The position numbers and the translations under genes are program-made. This document shows positions 23,864 to 35,295 of a DNA stretch of 64,000 nt, in pieces. Every line of letters starts with the position of its first letter. The stretch's first letter is position 1. The notes under the pieces are model-generated. The model made no database searches. It was not told where the DNA came from and worked only from the letters and a program-made list of their open reading frames with translations. The stretch comes from Bostrychus sinensis. Lineage: Eukaryota; Chordata; Actinopteri; Gobiiformes; Eleotridae. The stretch lies in assembly GCA_020698575.1 (NCBI GenBank), contig CM036255.1, positions 82,501 through 146,500 on the forward strand, read 5' to 3'.

Positions 23864-24704
23864 GTGAGTACACACACTAAGGGCCAATTTACATGTAGAG
23901 ATGTCACAATGTCAAATTTTAGTGTCACAATTATTGAGATAAAAAGCGATATTTGGATTTTCACAATTCTTGACACCACAAAAGAAAACACAGAGGATTT
24001 TTTTTATGATATGCTTGATTCACACACACACAGTCTGCCCCAGTCTTGGACATGTTTTATTCCTTTTTTTACTCTGAAGGACCTTATAGACATGTACTAA
24101 CAATGAGAAAGAAAGTCCATCTTCTAAAATTTTTAGGATTATCCTATAGTGACATTTTAAGCACGAATAATATTAAAATGTATTAATCCTGACATCCTAT
24201 TTAAATGACAATCGTTTTGAGAAATACGGAATGATAAGGTTGCCGATTGGTCTTACGTCAACTACAGGAGAACCACTCCATTACATTTTATGAATACACA
24301 ATCTTTTAAAAATTATCAAAGAGGTGTTATTGTCCATGTGGACTGTGAAGCCCCACAGCCCCAGTGCAAATGGCCACAAGATCACAAAATACAGTGATAC
24401 AATACTTAATACATTCATAATTCCTTTTTATCCCTGTTATTGTCAGAGTCGTCGGCACTGCCCGGGAAGACCACAGGATTTAAAAGTTGTAATGAAAGTT
24501 GCTGCACTGGCTTCTTGTGCAGTGTGTCTTTGTCAACAGGGTGCACAGGACCAGTGGCCAGCCTCCTGCTTACTACAGATTTTCACATTTTATTTAGTTT
24601 TTTTAAATGGCCCCTAATTCTTTCATTCATTCATTTACTCTGTCACTGCATTTACCGCAATATTCCAACTTTGCTGAATACTGGTACAACTGATTACTTA
24701 ACTG
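23864..24704. other. vps50 intron, no gene recognised
   Basis: The stretch gagatgtcacaatgtcaaat near 23901 resembles one terminus of a fish MITE, without a partner. Otherwise plain intron DNA. Confidence 0.4.
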
Positions 24705-25179
24705 AGTCCACTCTACATGCACACACCAGAAAGCCTGACTACTGAATCCACTCTGCATGCACACCAGAGAACCTGACAACTGAAATCACTCTACAACATG
24801 CACACCAGAGAGCCTGACTACTGAACTCACTCTACATTCACACACCAGAGAGTCTGACTACTGAATCCACTCTGCATGCACACCAGAGAGCCTGACTACT
24901 GAATCCACTCGACATGCACACCAAAGAGTCCAACTAATGAAATCACTCTATATACACACACAAAAGAGCCCAACTAATAAAATCACTCTACATGCACACC
25001 AGAGAGCCCGACTACTGAAATTACTCTACATGCACACCAGAGAGTCCCGACCACTGAATCCACTCTGCATGCACATCACAGAGCCCAACTAATGAAATCA
25101 CTCTACGTGCACACCAGAGGGTCCAACTAATGAAATCACTCTACATGCACACCAGAGAGCCCGACTACTGTAATCACTC
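24705..25179 (+). repeat. 38-bp minisatellite, first block
   Basis: About a dozen units of roughly 38 bp, consensus near actctacatgcacaccagag followed by agcccgactactgaaatc, with several substitutions per unit. The same unit appears once at 26220-26257 and about six times at 35296-35515. The array has been split by later insertions. No CRISPR-like unique spacers are present. Confidence 0.85.
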
Positions 25180-26219
25180 CAGGGTTCTTGCGACCCCCTT
25201 TTTTTGACTGGTAAACGGACATTTTCCCCCAGCTAATCAAATGTTATTTTACCCCAGCTAGTACCTCATACTGTGCAGTTAGGCCCCAAACACACTGGAT
25301 GCGTAACTGCAGCATGGTGACACTGTCAGGGAACTGTTTTCACTTCAGCACCCAGCTTAGCAGATCAGAGCAGCCACACTGCCTGCGTGAGACGCGAGGC
25401 TTGACGGACCCGTCAACCGTGGCTGTGATGCGACTCTCCTAGAAAATCTAACCCTCGCCGAAGTTTGACCCTCGCGGCTGGCGCTGGGTTACGTTTTTCA
25501 CCCAAATTACACACAAAATGTATGTGCTCTGGGAGACCACGAGTTCATGGGAGAGGAGCGAGTTTATGTTGGAAGTTATGAGTTCACACGATAATAACCA
25601 TGTTTATAGAGAACTGCTGGTAAAAAGTATGGTAAAAAGCCATGTTTTCCTTTGACCACGATCTCTTGTTCATTTAGAGATGATTTGGTGATTTAACCAC
25701 AGTTGAAGCCCAAAAGTCACAGAAATATATACTTCAACCCTGCGCAAGAGGAAAACTTCCGTGACGTTATGCGCAGTAGGTCACTATATTAGATGGAGTT
25801 CCCTGCGCAGTGACGTGATCAGAATGGTGCCCACAAGCCCTCGCATTCCCAAGTTGAGCAATAGTAAAAACAGCTGGGCATCTGTCGTGATTCAGATTGT
25901 TATGTGTGTTTGCTGGAGAGTTGTAAATAAATAATTTTGTCACAAATGCATGGGGCCTCGGATTATGAAAAACTAGAGAGAATAACCAGATTAAGGTATC
26001 TCAACAGCATGGTGTTTTATACATCAAAATATCGCCCACCAAGATATGCTCAGAAAGGCCGTTTTCAGGTAGGGAAATACAAAATTTTGTGGAGGGGGGG
26101 GTATCCGTGGAGGGAGATAACGCCCCCTCGGCATCACCTCGGCATCACAGGGGTGCTACACGTGCAATGTTTATTAACATCTCCAATATGGACCTTTTTT
26201 ATTTTTTGCCGAAACCCTG
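25180..26219. mobile_element. 1.04-kb element with CAGGGTT termini, inserted in the minisatellite
   Basis: The left end CAGGGTTCTTGC and the reverse complement of the right end, CAGGGTTTCGGC, form an inverted pair. CACTC flanks both sides (25175-25179 and 26220-26224), giving an apparent 5-bp target duplication; this is unusual for hAT, where 8 bp is expected. No transposase is recognised. Positions 25755-26035 match 11550-11839. The superfamily is unresolved. Confidence 0.6.
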
Positions 26220-26257
26220 CACTCTACATACACAACAGAGAGCCCAACTAATTTAAC
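26220..26257 (+). repeat. 38-bp minisatellite, single orphan unit
   Basis: One unit (actctacatacacaacagag then agcccaactaat) is stranded between the 1.04-kb element and the L1 at 26258. It shows that both insertions struck the same array. Confidence 0.75.
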
Positions 26258-26321
26258 CACCAACATCTAAATAACCTCCTAATCTTGAGCTTATCACCTG
26301 CGCTAAATGAAAGACTACCAC

Positions 26322-27020
26322 CATGCCGGCGAAAGGCTCGAAGCAGACACAAAAACTTCAAAAGTCTGACGCCACGTGATCCTGAGCAGCAGGCTAGAGA
26401 GAGAGTGCTATGCTAACAGCCGATGCTGGTGAGGCTAACCGGGCTAGTGAAGCTAGTGAGTCAACTTTAGCATCTCCTGATGTTATGTCAGCTCTTAAGT
26501 CACTGCAAGCTGATCTCGCCTCAAGAATTGATGGCCTACTTATTGCAATACGGGGAGTGCAGAATGAGATTCAGTCAGTTGCTTACCCGCGTCTCGCAGA
26601 CTGAAGATAGAATCGGGACCATTGAAGACAACATCACGACCCAAAGGAATGATAATAAGTCTTTGAAGAGTGAACCGGAGGCACTAACACGTAAAGTGAA
26701 TGACTTAGAGAATCGCCGTAGGCGCTCCAACCTTCGTCTGGTGGGCCTCCCGGAGAAGGCGGAATGCGGTGATATGTGCTCATTTCTGGCCAAATGGATT
26801 CCTTTGCTTGGGATTGACAACTTTCCCGGACCGCTGCTGATCGAGAGGGCACACAGAATCGGGAGGCCCCCTGAGGCGGACGCAGCTGCAGCAGCGCGCC
26901 CCAGACTGGTGGTGATGAAGTTTTTGTATTATGCGGACAAATCTCGGGTTAGGGTTAGGGTTAAAACGTTGCAGTGTTTGACAATGCTTCTGAGGCGTAT
27001 AGGTTTGCTCAACAATTAAA
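26322..27020 (+). pseudogene. L1 ORF1 (RNA-binding protein) remnant
   Basis: The frame starts MPAKGSKQTQKLQKSDAT and meets a stop at codon 19. Shifted frames continue with a coiled coil (RIGTIEDNITTQRNDNKSLK) and the RRM-like core typical of L1 ORF1: VNDLENRRRRSNLRLVGLPE, FLAKWIPLLG, LLIERAHRIGRP and PRLVVMKFLYYADKSR. Immediately after, three copies of the hexamer TTAGGG-type sequence (26946-26962) replace the expected residues. The family protein coats L1 RNA. Confidence 0.75.
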
Positions 27021-27420
27021 AGAAGGCGGGTGTCCATAATCTGTGGGGGTCAATGTGACATGAGTATTCATATACTTTATGTATATATAACTTTTCCAAA
27101 TTTGGTGATTCATAACAATATAAAAGGGGGCTTTGTTTACTGACTGTTAGTTGTATGCTGTTCCTCTATGGCTGGATACCAGTGGAACAGCTCAGCCCCA
27201 TAGCTTGGCCCTTCTCAGAGTCTTTAGGAAGCGTTTATACTGGATGGGGTTGGTGCATTTTAGGGGGATTTGGAGATGCACCCTTGTTCACATTGTTCTA
27301 CTGTTCTGAAGTTTTTTCCTTGTTTTGCACCACACCATTGACATTTTTCTGTTTGTTAGTTAGATTTTTTTTTTTCTTCTCATTCCCCAGCAGACTTTTT
27401 GCAATACTTGTTTAACTCAG

Positions 27421-28116
27421 ATGGCTAATTTACCTTATCTCCAGTTTACTTCTTGGAATGTGAGAGGGTTGAACAGGCTAGTCAAGTTAAAACAAGTCAT
27501 GTCCAGGATTAGACAATTGAGAGCCAAAGTGGTGTTTTTGCAGGAGACACACTTATGTAATGAGGATATTATTAGAGTAAAGAAGTAGATGGCCAGGCCA
27601 AGTGTTTCATGCCCCATATAACTCTCAATCTAGGGGTGCCCTTTCAACTTATTAACACCTCTGTTGATCAGTTTTGGCAGGTATCTTGTTATTGAATGCG
27701 AGATTTCTTCAGTTTGTTTCAACCTTGTTAGTGTGTATGGATGTAATAATGATAACCCCTTATTTTTTAGGAATTTGTTTTTATTCCTAGCACCACTTCC
27801 TGGCTATTGAATTATCGGGGGTGACTTTAATTGTACGCTTCAACCTGAACTTGACAGATTATCTGGGGTGGACACTACACATCAGCAAACAAGAAGGGAA
27901 TTGTTGCAATGCATAATAGATTTTAATTTGGTTGATATATGGAGGATGTTGTACCAAGAAAAGGCTGCATTTTCCTGCTACTCTAGCACCTATCTTACTT
28001 TTTCCAGAATTGACTATTTTTTGGTCTCGGCAGCCTTGACATCTATGATATCTAACACTTGGTATGACAGCATAGTAATATCAGATCATTCCATTGTTTC
28101 TTTCCATTTAAATTAG
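27421..28116 (+). pseudogene. L1 ORF2 endonuclease domain, inactivated
   Basis: ATG at 27421 opens FTSWNVRGLNRLVKLKQV, with VVFLQETHL; a TAG stops it about 160 bp later. Further frames hold SVYGCNNDN, IIGGDFNCTLQPELDRLSG, TRIDYFL-like FSRIDYFLVSA and ISDHSIVSFHLN. These are the N, E, GDFN and SDH motifs of an APE-type endonuclease that nicks target DNA. The domain is complete in content, but at least three stops or frameshifts disable it. Confidence 0.8.
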
Positions 28117-28291
28117 CCAAACCTTCCCCTTCCACCCCTAGATGGCGCCTACAATCTTTTTGGCTGAAGGAATTTTTAGAATATGTAGGTAGACAAATTG
28201 ACTATTACGTTGAGCTCAACACTAACCACACATCTGCAAGTATAAGGTGGAAGGCTTTCAAAGCTTTTTTGAGAAGGCAAATGATTAGCTT

Positions 28292-31266
28292 CCATCCATC
28301 CATCCATCTTCTTCTGCTTATCCAGGTCTGGGTCGCGGAGGCAGCAGTCTAAGCAAAGATGCCCAGACTTATCTCTCCACATGACACTTCCTCCAGCTCT
28401 ACCGGGGGGACCCCAAGGCGTTCCCAGGCCAGCCGAGGGACATAGTCCCTCCAGCGTGTCCTAGGTCTTCCCCGGGGCCTCCTCCCAGTGGGACATGCCC
28501 GGAACACCTCCCCAGGGAGGCGTCCAGGAGGCATCCGGAACAGATGCCCGAGCCACCTCAACTGACTCCTCTCGATGTGGAGGAGCAGCGGCTCTACTCC
28601 GAGCTCCTCCCGGGTGACAGAGCTCCTCACTCTATCTCTAAGGGTGCGCCCAGCCACCCTGCGGAGGAAACTCATTTCGGCCGCTTGTATCCGGGATCTT
28701 GTCCTTTTAGTCATGACCCAAAGCTCATGACCATAGGTGAGAGTAGGAACGTACATCGACCGGTAAATTGAGAGCTTTGCCTTTCGGCTCAGCTCCTTCT
28801 TTACCACAACAGACTGAATACAACGACCGCATTACTGCAGACGCTGCACCGATCCACCTGTCGATCTCACGCTCCATCCTTCCCTCACTCGTGAACAAGA
28901 CCCCAAGATACTTAAACTCCTCCACTTGAGGCAGGAACTCCCCTCCACCCTGGAGAGGGCAAGCCACCCTTTTCCGGTCGAGAATCATGGCCTCGGACTT
29001 GGAGGTGCTGATTCTCATCCCAGCCGCTTCACACTCGGCCGCAAACCGCCCCAGTGCACACTGAAGGTCCTGGTTTGAGGAAGCCAACAGAACATCATCC
29101 GCAAAAGGCAGAGATGAAATCCTGTGGTCCCCAAACCAGACTCCCTCCTGGCCCTTGGCTGCGCCTAGAAATTCTGTCCATGAAAATAATGAACAGAACC
29201 GGTGACAAAGGGCAGCCCTGCCGGAGTCCAACATGCACTGGGAACAGGTCTGACTTACTGCCAGCAATGCAGACCAAACTCCTGCTCCAGTTGTACAGGG
29301 ACCGCACAGACCTTAGCAAAGTGCCCTGGACCCCATACTCCCAGAGCACCCCCCACAGGACGCTACGAGGGACACGGTCGAATGCTTTCTCCAAATCCAC
29401 AAAACACATGTGGACTGGATCGGCGAACTCCCATGAACCCTCGAGCACCCAATAGAGGGTGTAGAGCTGGTCCACTGTTCCATGGCCAGGACGAAAACCG
29501 CATTGTTCTTCCCTGAATCCGAGGTTCGACTATCGGCCGAATTCTCCTCTCCAGTACCCTGGAATAGACTTTCCCGGGGAGGCTGAGGAGTGTGATCCCC
29601 CTATAGTTGGAACACACCCTCCGGTCCCCCCTCTTAAAAAGAGGGACCACCACCCCGGTCTGCCAGTCCAGAGGCACTGTCCCCGACCGCCACGCGATGT
29701 TGCAGAGACGTGTCAGCCACGACAGCCCCACAACATCCAGGGACTTGAGGTACTCAGGACGGATCTCATCCACCCCCGGAGCCTTGCCATCGAGGAGCTT
29801 TCCACCCACCTCAGTGACTTCAGCTTAGGTGATGGACGAGTCCACCTCTGAGTCCCCAGCCTCTGCTTCCTCAATGGAAGGCGTGTCGGTGGGATTGAGG
29901 AGATCCTCAAAGTATTCCTTCCACCGCCCGACAACATCCCCAGTTGAGGTCAACAGCTCCCCACCTCCACTGTAAACAGTGTTGGTGAAGCACTGCTTCC
30001 CGCTCCTGAGGCGGCGGACGGTTTGCCAGAATTTCTTTGAGGCCGACCGATAGTCCCCCTCCATGGCCTCCTCGAACTTTTCCCAGACCCGAGTTTTTGC
30101 CTCCACAACTGCCCAGACTGCAGCACACTTGGCCTGCCCGGTACCCATCGGCTGCCTCAGGAGTCCCATGAGCCAACCAAGCTCGATAGGACTCCTTCTT
30201 CAGCCTGACGGCATCCCTTACTTCCGGTGTCTACAACCGGGTTTGGGGGTTGCCGCCACGACAGGCACCAGAGACCTTACGGCCACAGCTCCGAATGGCC
30301 GCATCGACAATAGAGGTGGAGAACATGGTCCACTCGGACTCCATGTCTCCAGCCTCCCTCAGGATCTGGTCAAAGTTCTCCCGGAGGTGGGAGTTGAAGA
30401 CCCCTCTGACAGAGGGCTCAGCCAGATGTTCCCAACAGACCCTCACAACACGTTTGGGCCTGCCGAGTCTGTCCGGCCTCCTTCCCCGCCAGCTGGATCC
30501 AACTCACCACCAGGTGGTGATTGGTTGACAGCTCAGCCCCTCTTTTCCGAGTGTCCAAAACACACGGCCGAAGGTCAGATGACACGACTACAAAGTCGAT
30601 CATCGACCTCCGACCTAGGGTGTCCTGGTGCCACGTGCACTTATGGACACCCCTGTGCTCGAACAAGGTGTTCGTTATGGATAAACTGTGCACAGAAGTC
30701 CAATAACAAAACACCACTCGAGTTCAGATTCGGGGAGGCCGTTCTTCCCAATCACACCCCTCCAGGTGTCACTGTCGCTGCCCACGTGGGCGTTGAAGTC
30801 TCCCAACAAAACAATGGAGTCCCCAGTCGGTGCACCTTCCAGTACACCTCCCAGGGACTCCAAGAAGGCCGGGTACTCTGTACTGCTATTTGGTCCGTAG
30901 GCACAAACCACAGTAAGAGACCTGTCCCCAACCCGAAGGCGCAGGGACGCGACCCTCTCGTTTACTGGGGTAAACTCCAACACATGGCGACTGAGCTGGG
31001 GGGCTATGAGCAAGCCCACACCAGCCCGCCGCCTCTCACCGCGGGCAACGCCAGAGTGGTGGAGAGTCCAAGCCTCTCTCGAGGAGCTGGGTTTCAGCTG
31101 TGCGTGGAGGTGAGCCCGACTATATCTAGCCGGTATCGCTCAACCTCCCGCACAAGCTCACGCTCCTTATCCCCCAGTGAGGTGACATTCCATGTCCCTA
31201 CAGCTAGAAGCTGTGTCCGGGGATCGGGTCGTCGAGGCACCCGCCTTCGACTACTGCCCGATCCAC
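28292..31266 (-). mobile_element. Rex3-like RTE LINE, nearly full length, 8-bp TSD
   Basis: This 2975-bp copy inserted into the L1 linker; ATTAGCTT flanks it (28284-28291 and 31267-31274). The tail at 28292-28310 is ATCC repeats. The minus strand carries a broken ORF: TWNVTSLGDKERE, VCAYGPNSSTEYPAFLESLG, IVLLGDFNAHVGSDSD (endonuclease), then KAPGVDEIRPEYLKSL, LLSLPGKVYSRVLERRI, CFVDLEKAFDRVP (RT motif A), GLRQGCPLSPVLF (B) and FADDVLLASS (C, one valine shorter than usual), and SRIQAAEMSFLRRVAG at the end. Its 5' end lacks about 190 bp relative to the copy at 45895. Confidence 0.85.
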
Positions 31267-31586
31267 ATTAGCTTTTACAAATTTTACTTTAAATATAAAT
31301 CATCTAGGACAGAATCTAGAAAACAGAATTAAAGATGTTCAAGATTAAATTCATCGGAGCCCTTCCTATTCACTACTCTCAGAAATTAACAAACTTAGGA
31401 GCCAAATATAATGTTTTGTCAGTTAATAAAGCTACTAAGAGCCTACTCAGACTACAAAAAAGGTGAAAAGAGCTAGTAAACTTTAAGCCTGGTGCATTAA
31501 AAAGATTGAGGCATAAGATCAATAAATTCAGTCCGTAAAGATGAAGGATGCGTTTGCACGGACCCAAAGGAAATTAATGACACTAG

Positions 31587-32225
31587 CTGCGTTTCCTTTA
31601 CACATATGCGCAAAATTTTATCTATTCTAGAAATGTCGAAAAAACACAATTTCGCAATTACACTGTTTCCATTAAATTATATGTGAATAAAAACAAACCT
31701 ACTCACGTGATAAGTCATTCAAAAAACATGGTGATGGATGTAAACATTACTTTGAGTTACGGCAGATATATCCATATTTCAGCCACGACACTAGCGTTCA
31801 TTATCAGCTGTCAAAGGAGACGTCGGCGTCTTATTCAGGCCATGGAGCAGCAAGCCCCTTATACATGGGAGCGGCTACGTATGAAGCATCTTTGGGAAAT
31901 TGTAGTTGGCGATTTTACAGAAGAGCTGTGGATTCAACATTTCCGAATGATGATGAGCTGCGATTTTGTGGGACCTCTTGAGACTTCCTGCTGACTTGAG
32001 TGGTAGCCGGTTGTTGGTCACGTGACTCGTTTAATTCGACAAAAGCGTTTCCATTGCAGTTTTGCGAAATATGTCAATTTCGTTATGCCTGAAAAACCAC
32101 CTCATCCAAGCGCAATTTTTTTTTTTTCGATAAATGCGAGTTTTTTCAAAATTGTCGTGTTTCCATTAGGCGAATTTATATTCGCAAATCCAATTTGCGC
32201 AATTTGATGGTCAATGGAAACGCAG
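31587..32225 (+). mobile_element. Harbinger-like non-autonomous element
   Basis: The termini are inverted: CTGCGTTTCC at 31587 and GGAAACGCAG ending at 32225. CTAG borders both sides (31583-31586 and 32226-32229). The L1 frame resumes across it. A plus-strand segment near 31840-31960 reads PYTWERLRMKHLWEIVV then DFTEELWIQHFRM, resembling the N-terminus of PIF/Harbinger transposases. Harbinger elements normally make 3-bp duplications, so a 3-bp CTA plus a shared G is possible. Confidence 0.55.
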
Positions 32226-32280
32226 CTAGTTTCTCACATTTTTATCAGAATCTATATAAATCAGATTATTCAGACATAGC

Positions 32281-32612
32281 TGTTGCGTGTTGCGGAGAAC
32301 AGGAGGGACAGACCCAAAATGCGGACTCAAAGAAAGTTTTAATGGTACTCACAAAATAAGAGGTACAGCCACGGGAACACGAAAGACTAGACCAAACCAA
32401 ACGACACACAACAAACTCAATGAACCGACGAAAACCAGGGGAGGACACAGGACACTAAATACACAAGAAAATGAGACACAGGTGAAAAACATCAAGGCGG
32501 GGCAGGAAATCAAACAAGCGGGAAACACAAGAGGCAGGCAAGGAAACTGGGAATCCAAAATAAAACAAAGGAAACAAACACAGAACACGAGACAAGGACA
32601 TGAGGCATGACA
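32281..32612 (-). mobile_element. Solo LTR, 332 bp, 5-bp TSD
   Basis: The element starts TGTTGCG and ends CATGACA (TG...CA termini) and is flanked by ATAGC (32276-32280 and 32613-32617). On the minus strand it contains a polyadenylation-like ATTAAA followed by a T-rich run and gtccgcattttgggtctg, a common 3' section of fish LTRs. No internal retroelement sequence is present, so it is a solo LTR or a very small non-autonomous LTR element. It inserted into the already RT-less L1. Confidence 0.7.
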
Positions 32613-32617
32613 ATAGC

Positions 32618-33878
32618 CTCATTGCAACAGTATACAACCTCTCTTTTTTGGACCTTAAGAAAACTGTTTACAAATTTTATTTGGAATAACACACGACCTA
32701 GGCTTAGACTGTCATTGTTGTATCTTCCATACGATAGAGGGGGACTGCAACTACCAAACTTTATTTGGTACTTTTGGGCTGCGCAAATCAGAGCCGCTAT
32801 GTTCTACTTTGTTACAGACCAGACACCTGCGTGGGTCTCATTGTAGTCTTTATCTATTAATATTCCGCTAAATTTATACCTTTACTCAGCTGATAAGAAG
32901 AAACTTATCAAGAAGACTACAAATCCTTTCTTAAAAAATACAATCAAGATTTGGTATGATGGCCATGAATACATGGGAGAATTGCAATAATTGTCCTTTT
33001 TCACTCCAGTTTTTGGTAATGAGAACTTTCCACCTAGTAAGGCCGATCTGGGCTTTAGATTCTGGTTTGATCAAGTTATAACAAAGGTGTCTGATCTGTA
33101 CAAAGAGGATGCTTTTATGTCTTTTGAGCAGTTGAAAGACTTTTTTGGTATTCCATCAAAACACTTCTTCAAATATGTTCAACTAAGAAATTTTGTTATG
33201 ACCCACCAGGGTACATGCTTGAAAGTCCCTTTGTTATCCATTCTTGAAAACATTGCTGTAAAACACTCAAATGGAAGAGGTCAGGTCTCCATATTATATA
33301 AACAGTTTGTAGACAATTTCAATGAAACAGCACAATCACTATTGGAGGCATGGAAATATGACTTACAAGTGGATATACCAGAAGATGTCTGTTGGAAGTC
33401 ATGCGCTTTGGCTCAAACTCAAACAATAAACACCCAGTCTAAACTTCTACAATATAAATTGCTAACTAGACAGTAAATCACCCCGGTTAAACTACACCGC
33501 TTTAACCCAAACATTCCAGACACATGCATTAAATGTGGAGTTCAGAAGGGCTCCTTGTATCATTGTATGTGGGAGTGTCCTAAAGTCAATGGCTTCTGGA
33601 GTAAGGTACTGAATATGTTGAGTCAGGTTACTGGGAAAGTGATCCCCCTTGATCCTACACTGTGTATTTTGTCTGTTTATCCTGATGGACTAGCATTTTC
33701 AAAAAATATCAAGGTTTTACTGAACATTGTTTTTTTGGAGGCCAAGCGCTGCATTGCCAGATCCTGGAAGGACCAAAAAGTGTGTGGACTGTCACAGTGT
33801 GGATTAACGTCAATCTTGGCTCTGGAAAAAATAACCTACATTTCAAGAAATAAGCTTGATACATTCTGGGACATATAG
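32618..33878 (+). pseudogene. L1 ORF2 C-terminal segment
   Basis: Frames encode FTNFIWNNTRPRLRLSLLY and YDRGGLQLPNFIWYFWAAQ, the typical region following the RT in Tx1-like L1s, then a long frame to KLLQYKLLTRQ (33476) and a cysteine/histidine cluster CIKCGVQKGSLYHCMWECP near 33530-33590 (CX2C...HCX5C). It ends near 33878. Two or three stops separate the frames, and no RT catalytic motif is present. Confidence 0.75.
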
Positions 33879-34170
33879 ACAGTCTTTTATACATTTCTTG
33901 AAACATAACTTTCATGAAGAAGATGTAAATGCTGAAGAAAACGCAACTGTTGTTTAGGTTCCCCTTTCCTTATTCTTTAAGTTTGCTTATTTATTGCACT
34001 CAGTGAATTTTGTGGTACTCTAATCTACTACTTATGTGTTTTTTTGTTGTTGTTGTCATCACTATTATTTAATTAATTACTTTTCACATGTTTGATTTAT
34101 CTCTTGATCTAGTGGTGTTTTTTCTTCTATGCAACCCATAAAACAATAAAAATATGTTTAAAAAAAACAA

Positions 34171-35295
34171 ACAAACCCAAAAACAAAACAAAACTGTGGT
34201 CTGCCAGCGCCCCTGGTGGTACGCAAGCAGATATAATAAAAAAATATGATTTTGTAACAGCGTTTATCACATCCCCATGTAACTTTTAGTTGAGTGGGCA
34301 GTGTACAGACCACCCATAGAGAGAGATGGTTGAGGCAGACTGTCTACCAGACTGAGTAAAAGCTGAGTGAGAGAAAACTTTGCAGCAGTGCTCCCTCTGC
34401 CTCTGTCTCTGTGTCGCTGCTGTCACATGACCCAGCGGCACACAGCAGAGCGGCAGACTACTGTCTGCTCTGTTTGAGCAAAAGCATCTAAACTTAATGA
34501 ATTCAAGAGAGTTTATTACCAAGCTGGACTGCGAATGAGCCAGTTTACAAAGCCTGACAGGACTTTTAGCTTCCTAACAGTGTTTGTATTTGTGAATAGG
34601 CCCAGGAATCACTGAGATACAAACTCCTAAAATCTTAGTACCAGTAATAATGTTAAATATAGCCTGGTAAATAGACGCGCGGCTATTAGCAGCAACACGT
34701 GGTGTTTTCAGATCGTATTAATGATGTTTTACTTGACCAACGCCTAAAGAAAGATATTTACACCTCATAACTATTTGGTACTTCTAAATAAGAAAGAAGT
34801 GAGCAGACTGGAGCAGACTCAGCAGCAGCAGCAGCAGCAGCAGGGGAACATGACAGCCAGAGAAGGAGGAGAGACTTTGGAATTGGAAAATAGGTTAAAC
34901 TCTTCTAGCTTTTAGTGAGTGACTGAGATTAATTGCATTAAATTTAATTAATGCCCAGCAATATCACTAATATAAAAAGAGGTGGACTACAAACTGCCTC
35001 AGGCTTAGTATTGTGGCAGTGTGTAGTGAGGGACCAGGGAGGCTATCAAGCCCAAACTGGCTCCAGTGGAAGCGCAAACAAGGGGACAGACAAGAGAACA
35101 ATTATTGTCATATTTTTTTAAATTGTGCTATTATTGACTATTCACTTTTCATATTGTTACAGTAATATTTTGGACAACAATATTCTTTCTATAGTATCAG
35201 TGAATAGGACTACATGGTTCGCTAGTGAGGAGGTCTCCGAATTTTTTTTTTAATCTTACAGGAGTCCTTGGTCTGAAAAAGTTGAAAAACACTGC
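34171..35295. other. Unclassified insertion between L1 tail and minisatellite
   Basis: About 1.1 kb separates the L1 poly(A) region from the resumption of the minisatellite. Its right end, aaaagttgaaaaacactg, and the left segment ccagcgcccctggtggta resemble the ends of a fish hAT family, but I could not match a target duplication. It contains a (CAG)8-like tract at 34817-34841 (agcagcagcagcagcagcag). No ORF is recognised. Confidence 0.35.

Larger units (their letters stand above)
26258..34170 (+). mobile_element. Tx1-like L1 retrotransposon with three nested insertions and no RT core
   Basis: The L1 supplies 26258-28291, 31267-31586, 32226-32280 and 32613-34170. Order: 5' leader, ORF1 (from ATG 26322), ORF2 endonuclease (from 27421), linker, and a C-terminal ORF2 segment, with a poly(A) tail and AATAAA near 34145. 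Rex3 (28292-31266), a Harbinger-like element (31587-32225) and a solo LTR (32281-32612) interrupt it. Removing them gives a continuous reading DPKEIND..FSHFYQNLYKSDYSDIA that runs directly into SLQQYTTSLFW, so the palm of the reverse transcriptase was lost before the LTR arrived. Confidence 0.8.

Noticed and set aside
24705..25179. CRISPR-like array of 38-bp units
   Set aside because: The units are contiguous and diverged, without unique spacers or cas genes; it is a minisatellite in a vertebrate intron.
30063..31271. 402-codon plus-strand open frame
   Set aside because: It is antisense to the Rex3 coding strand; the G/C-rich complement lacks stops by chance. The minus strand carries the recognisable endonuclease.
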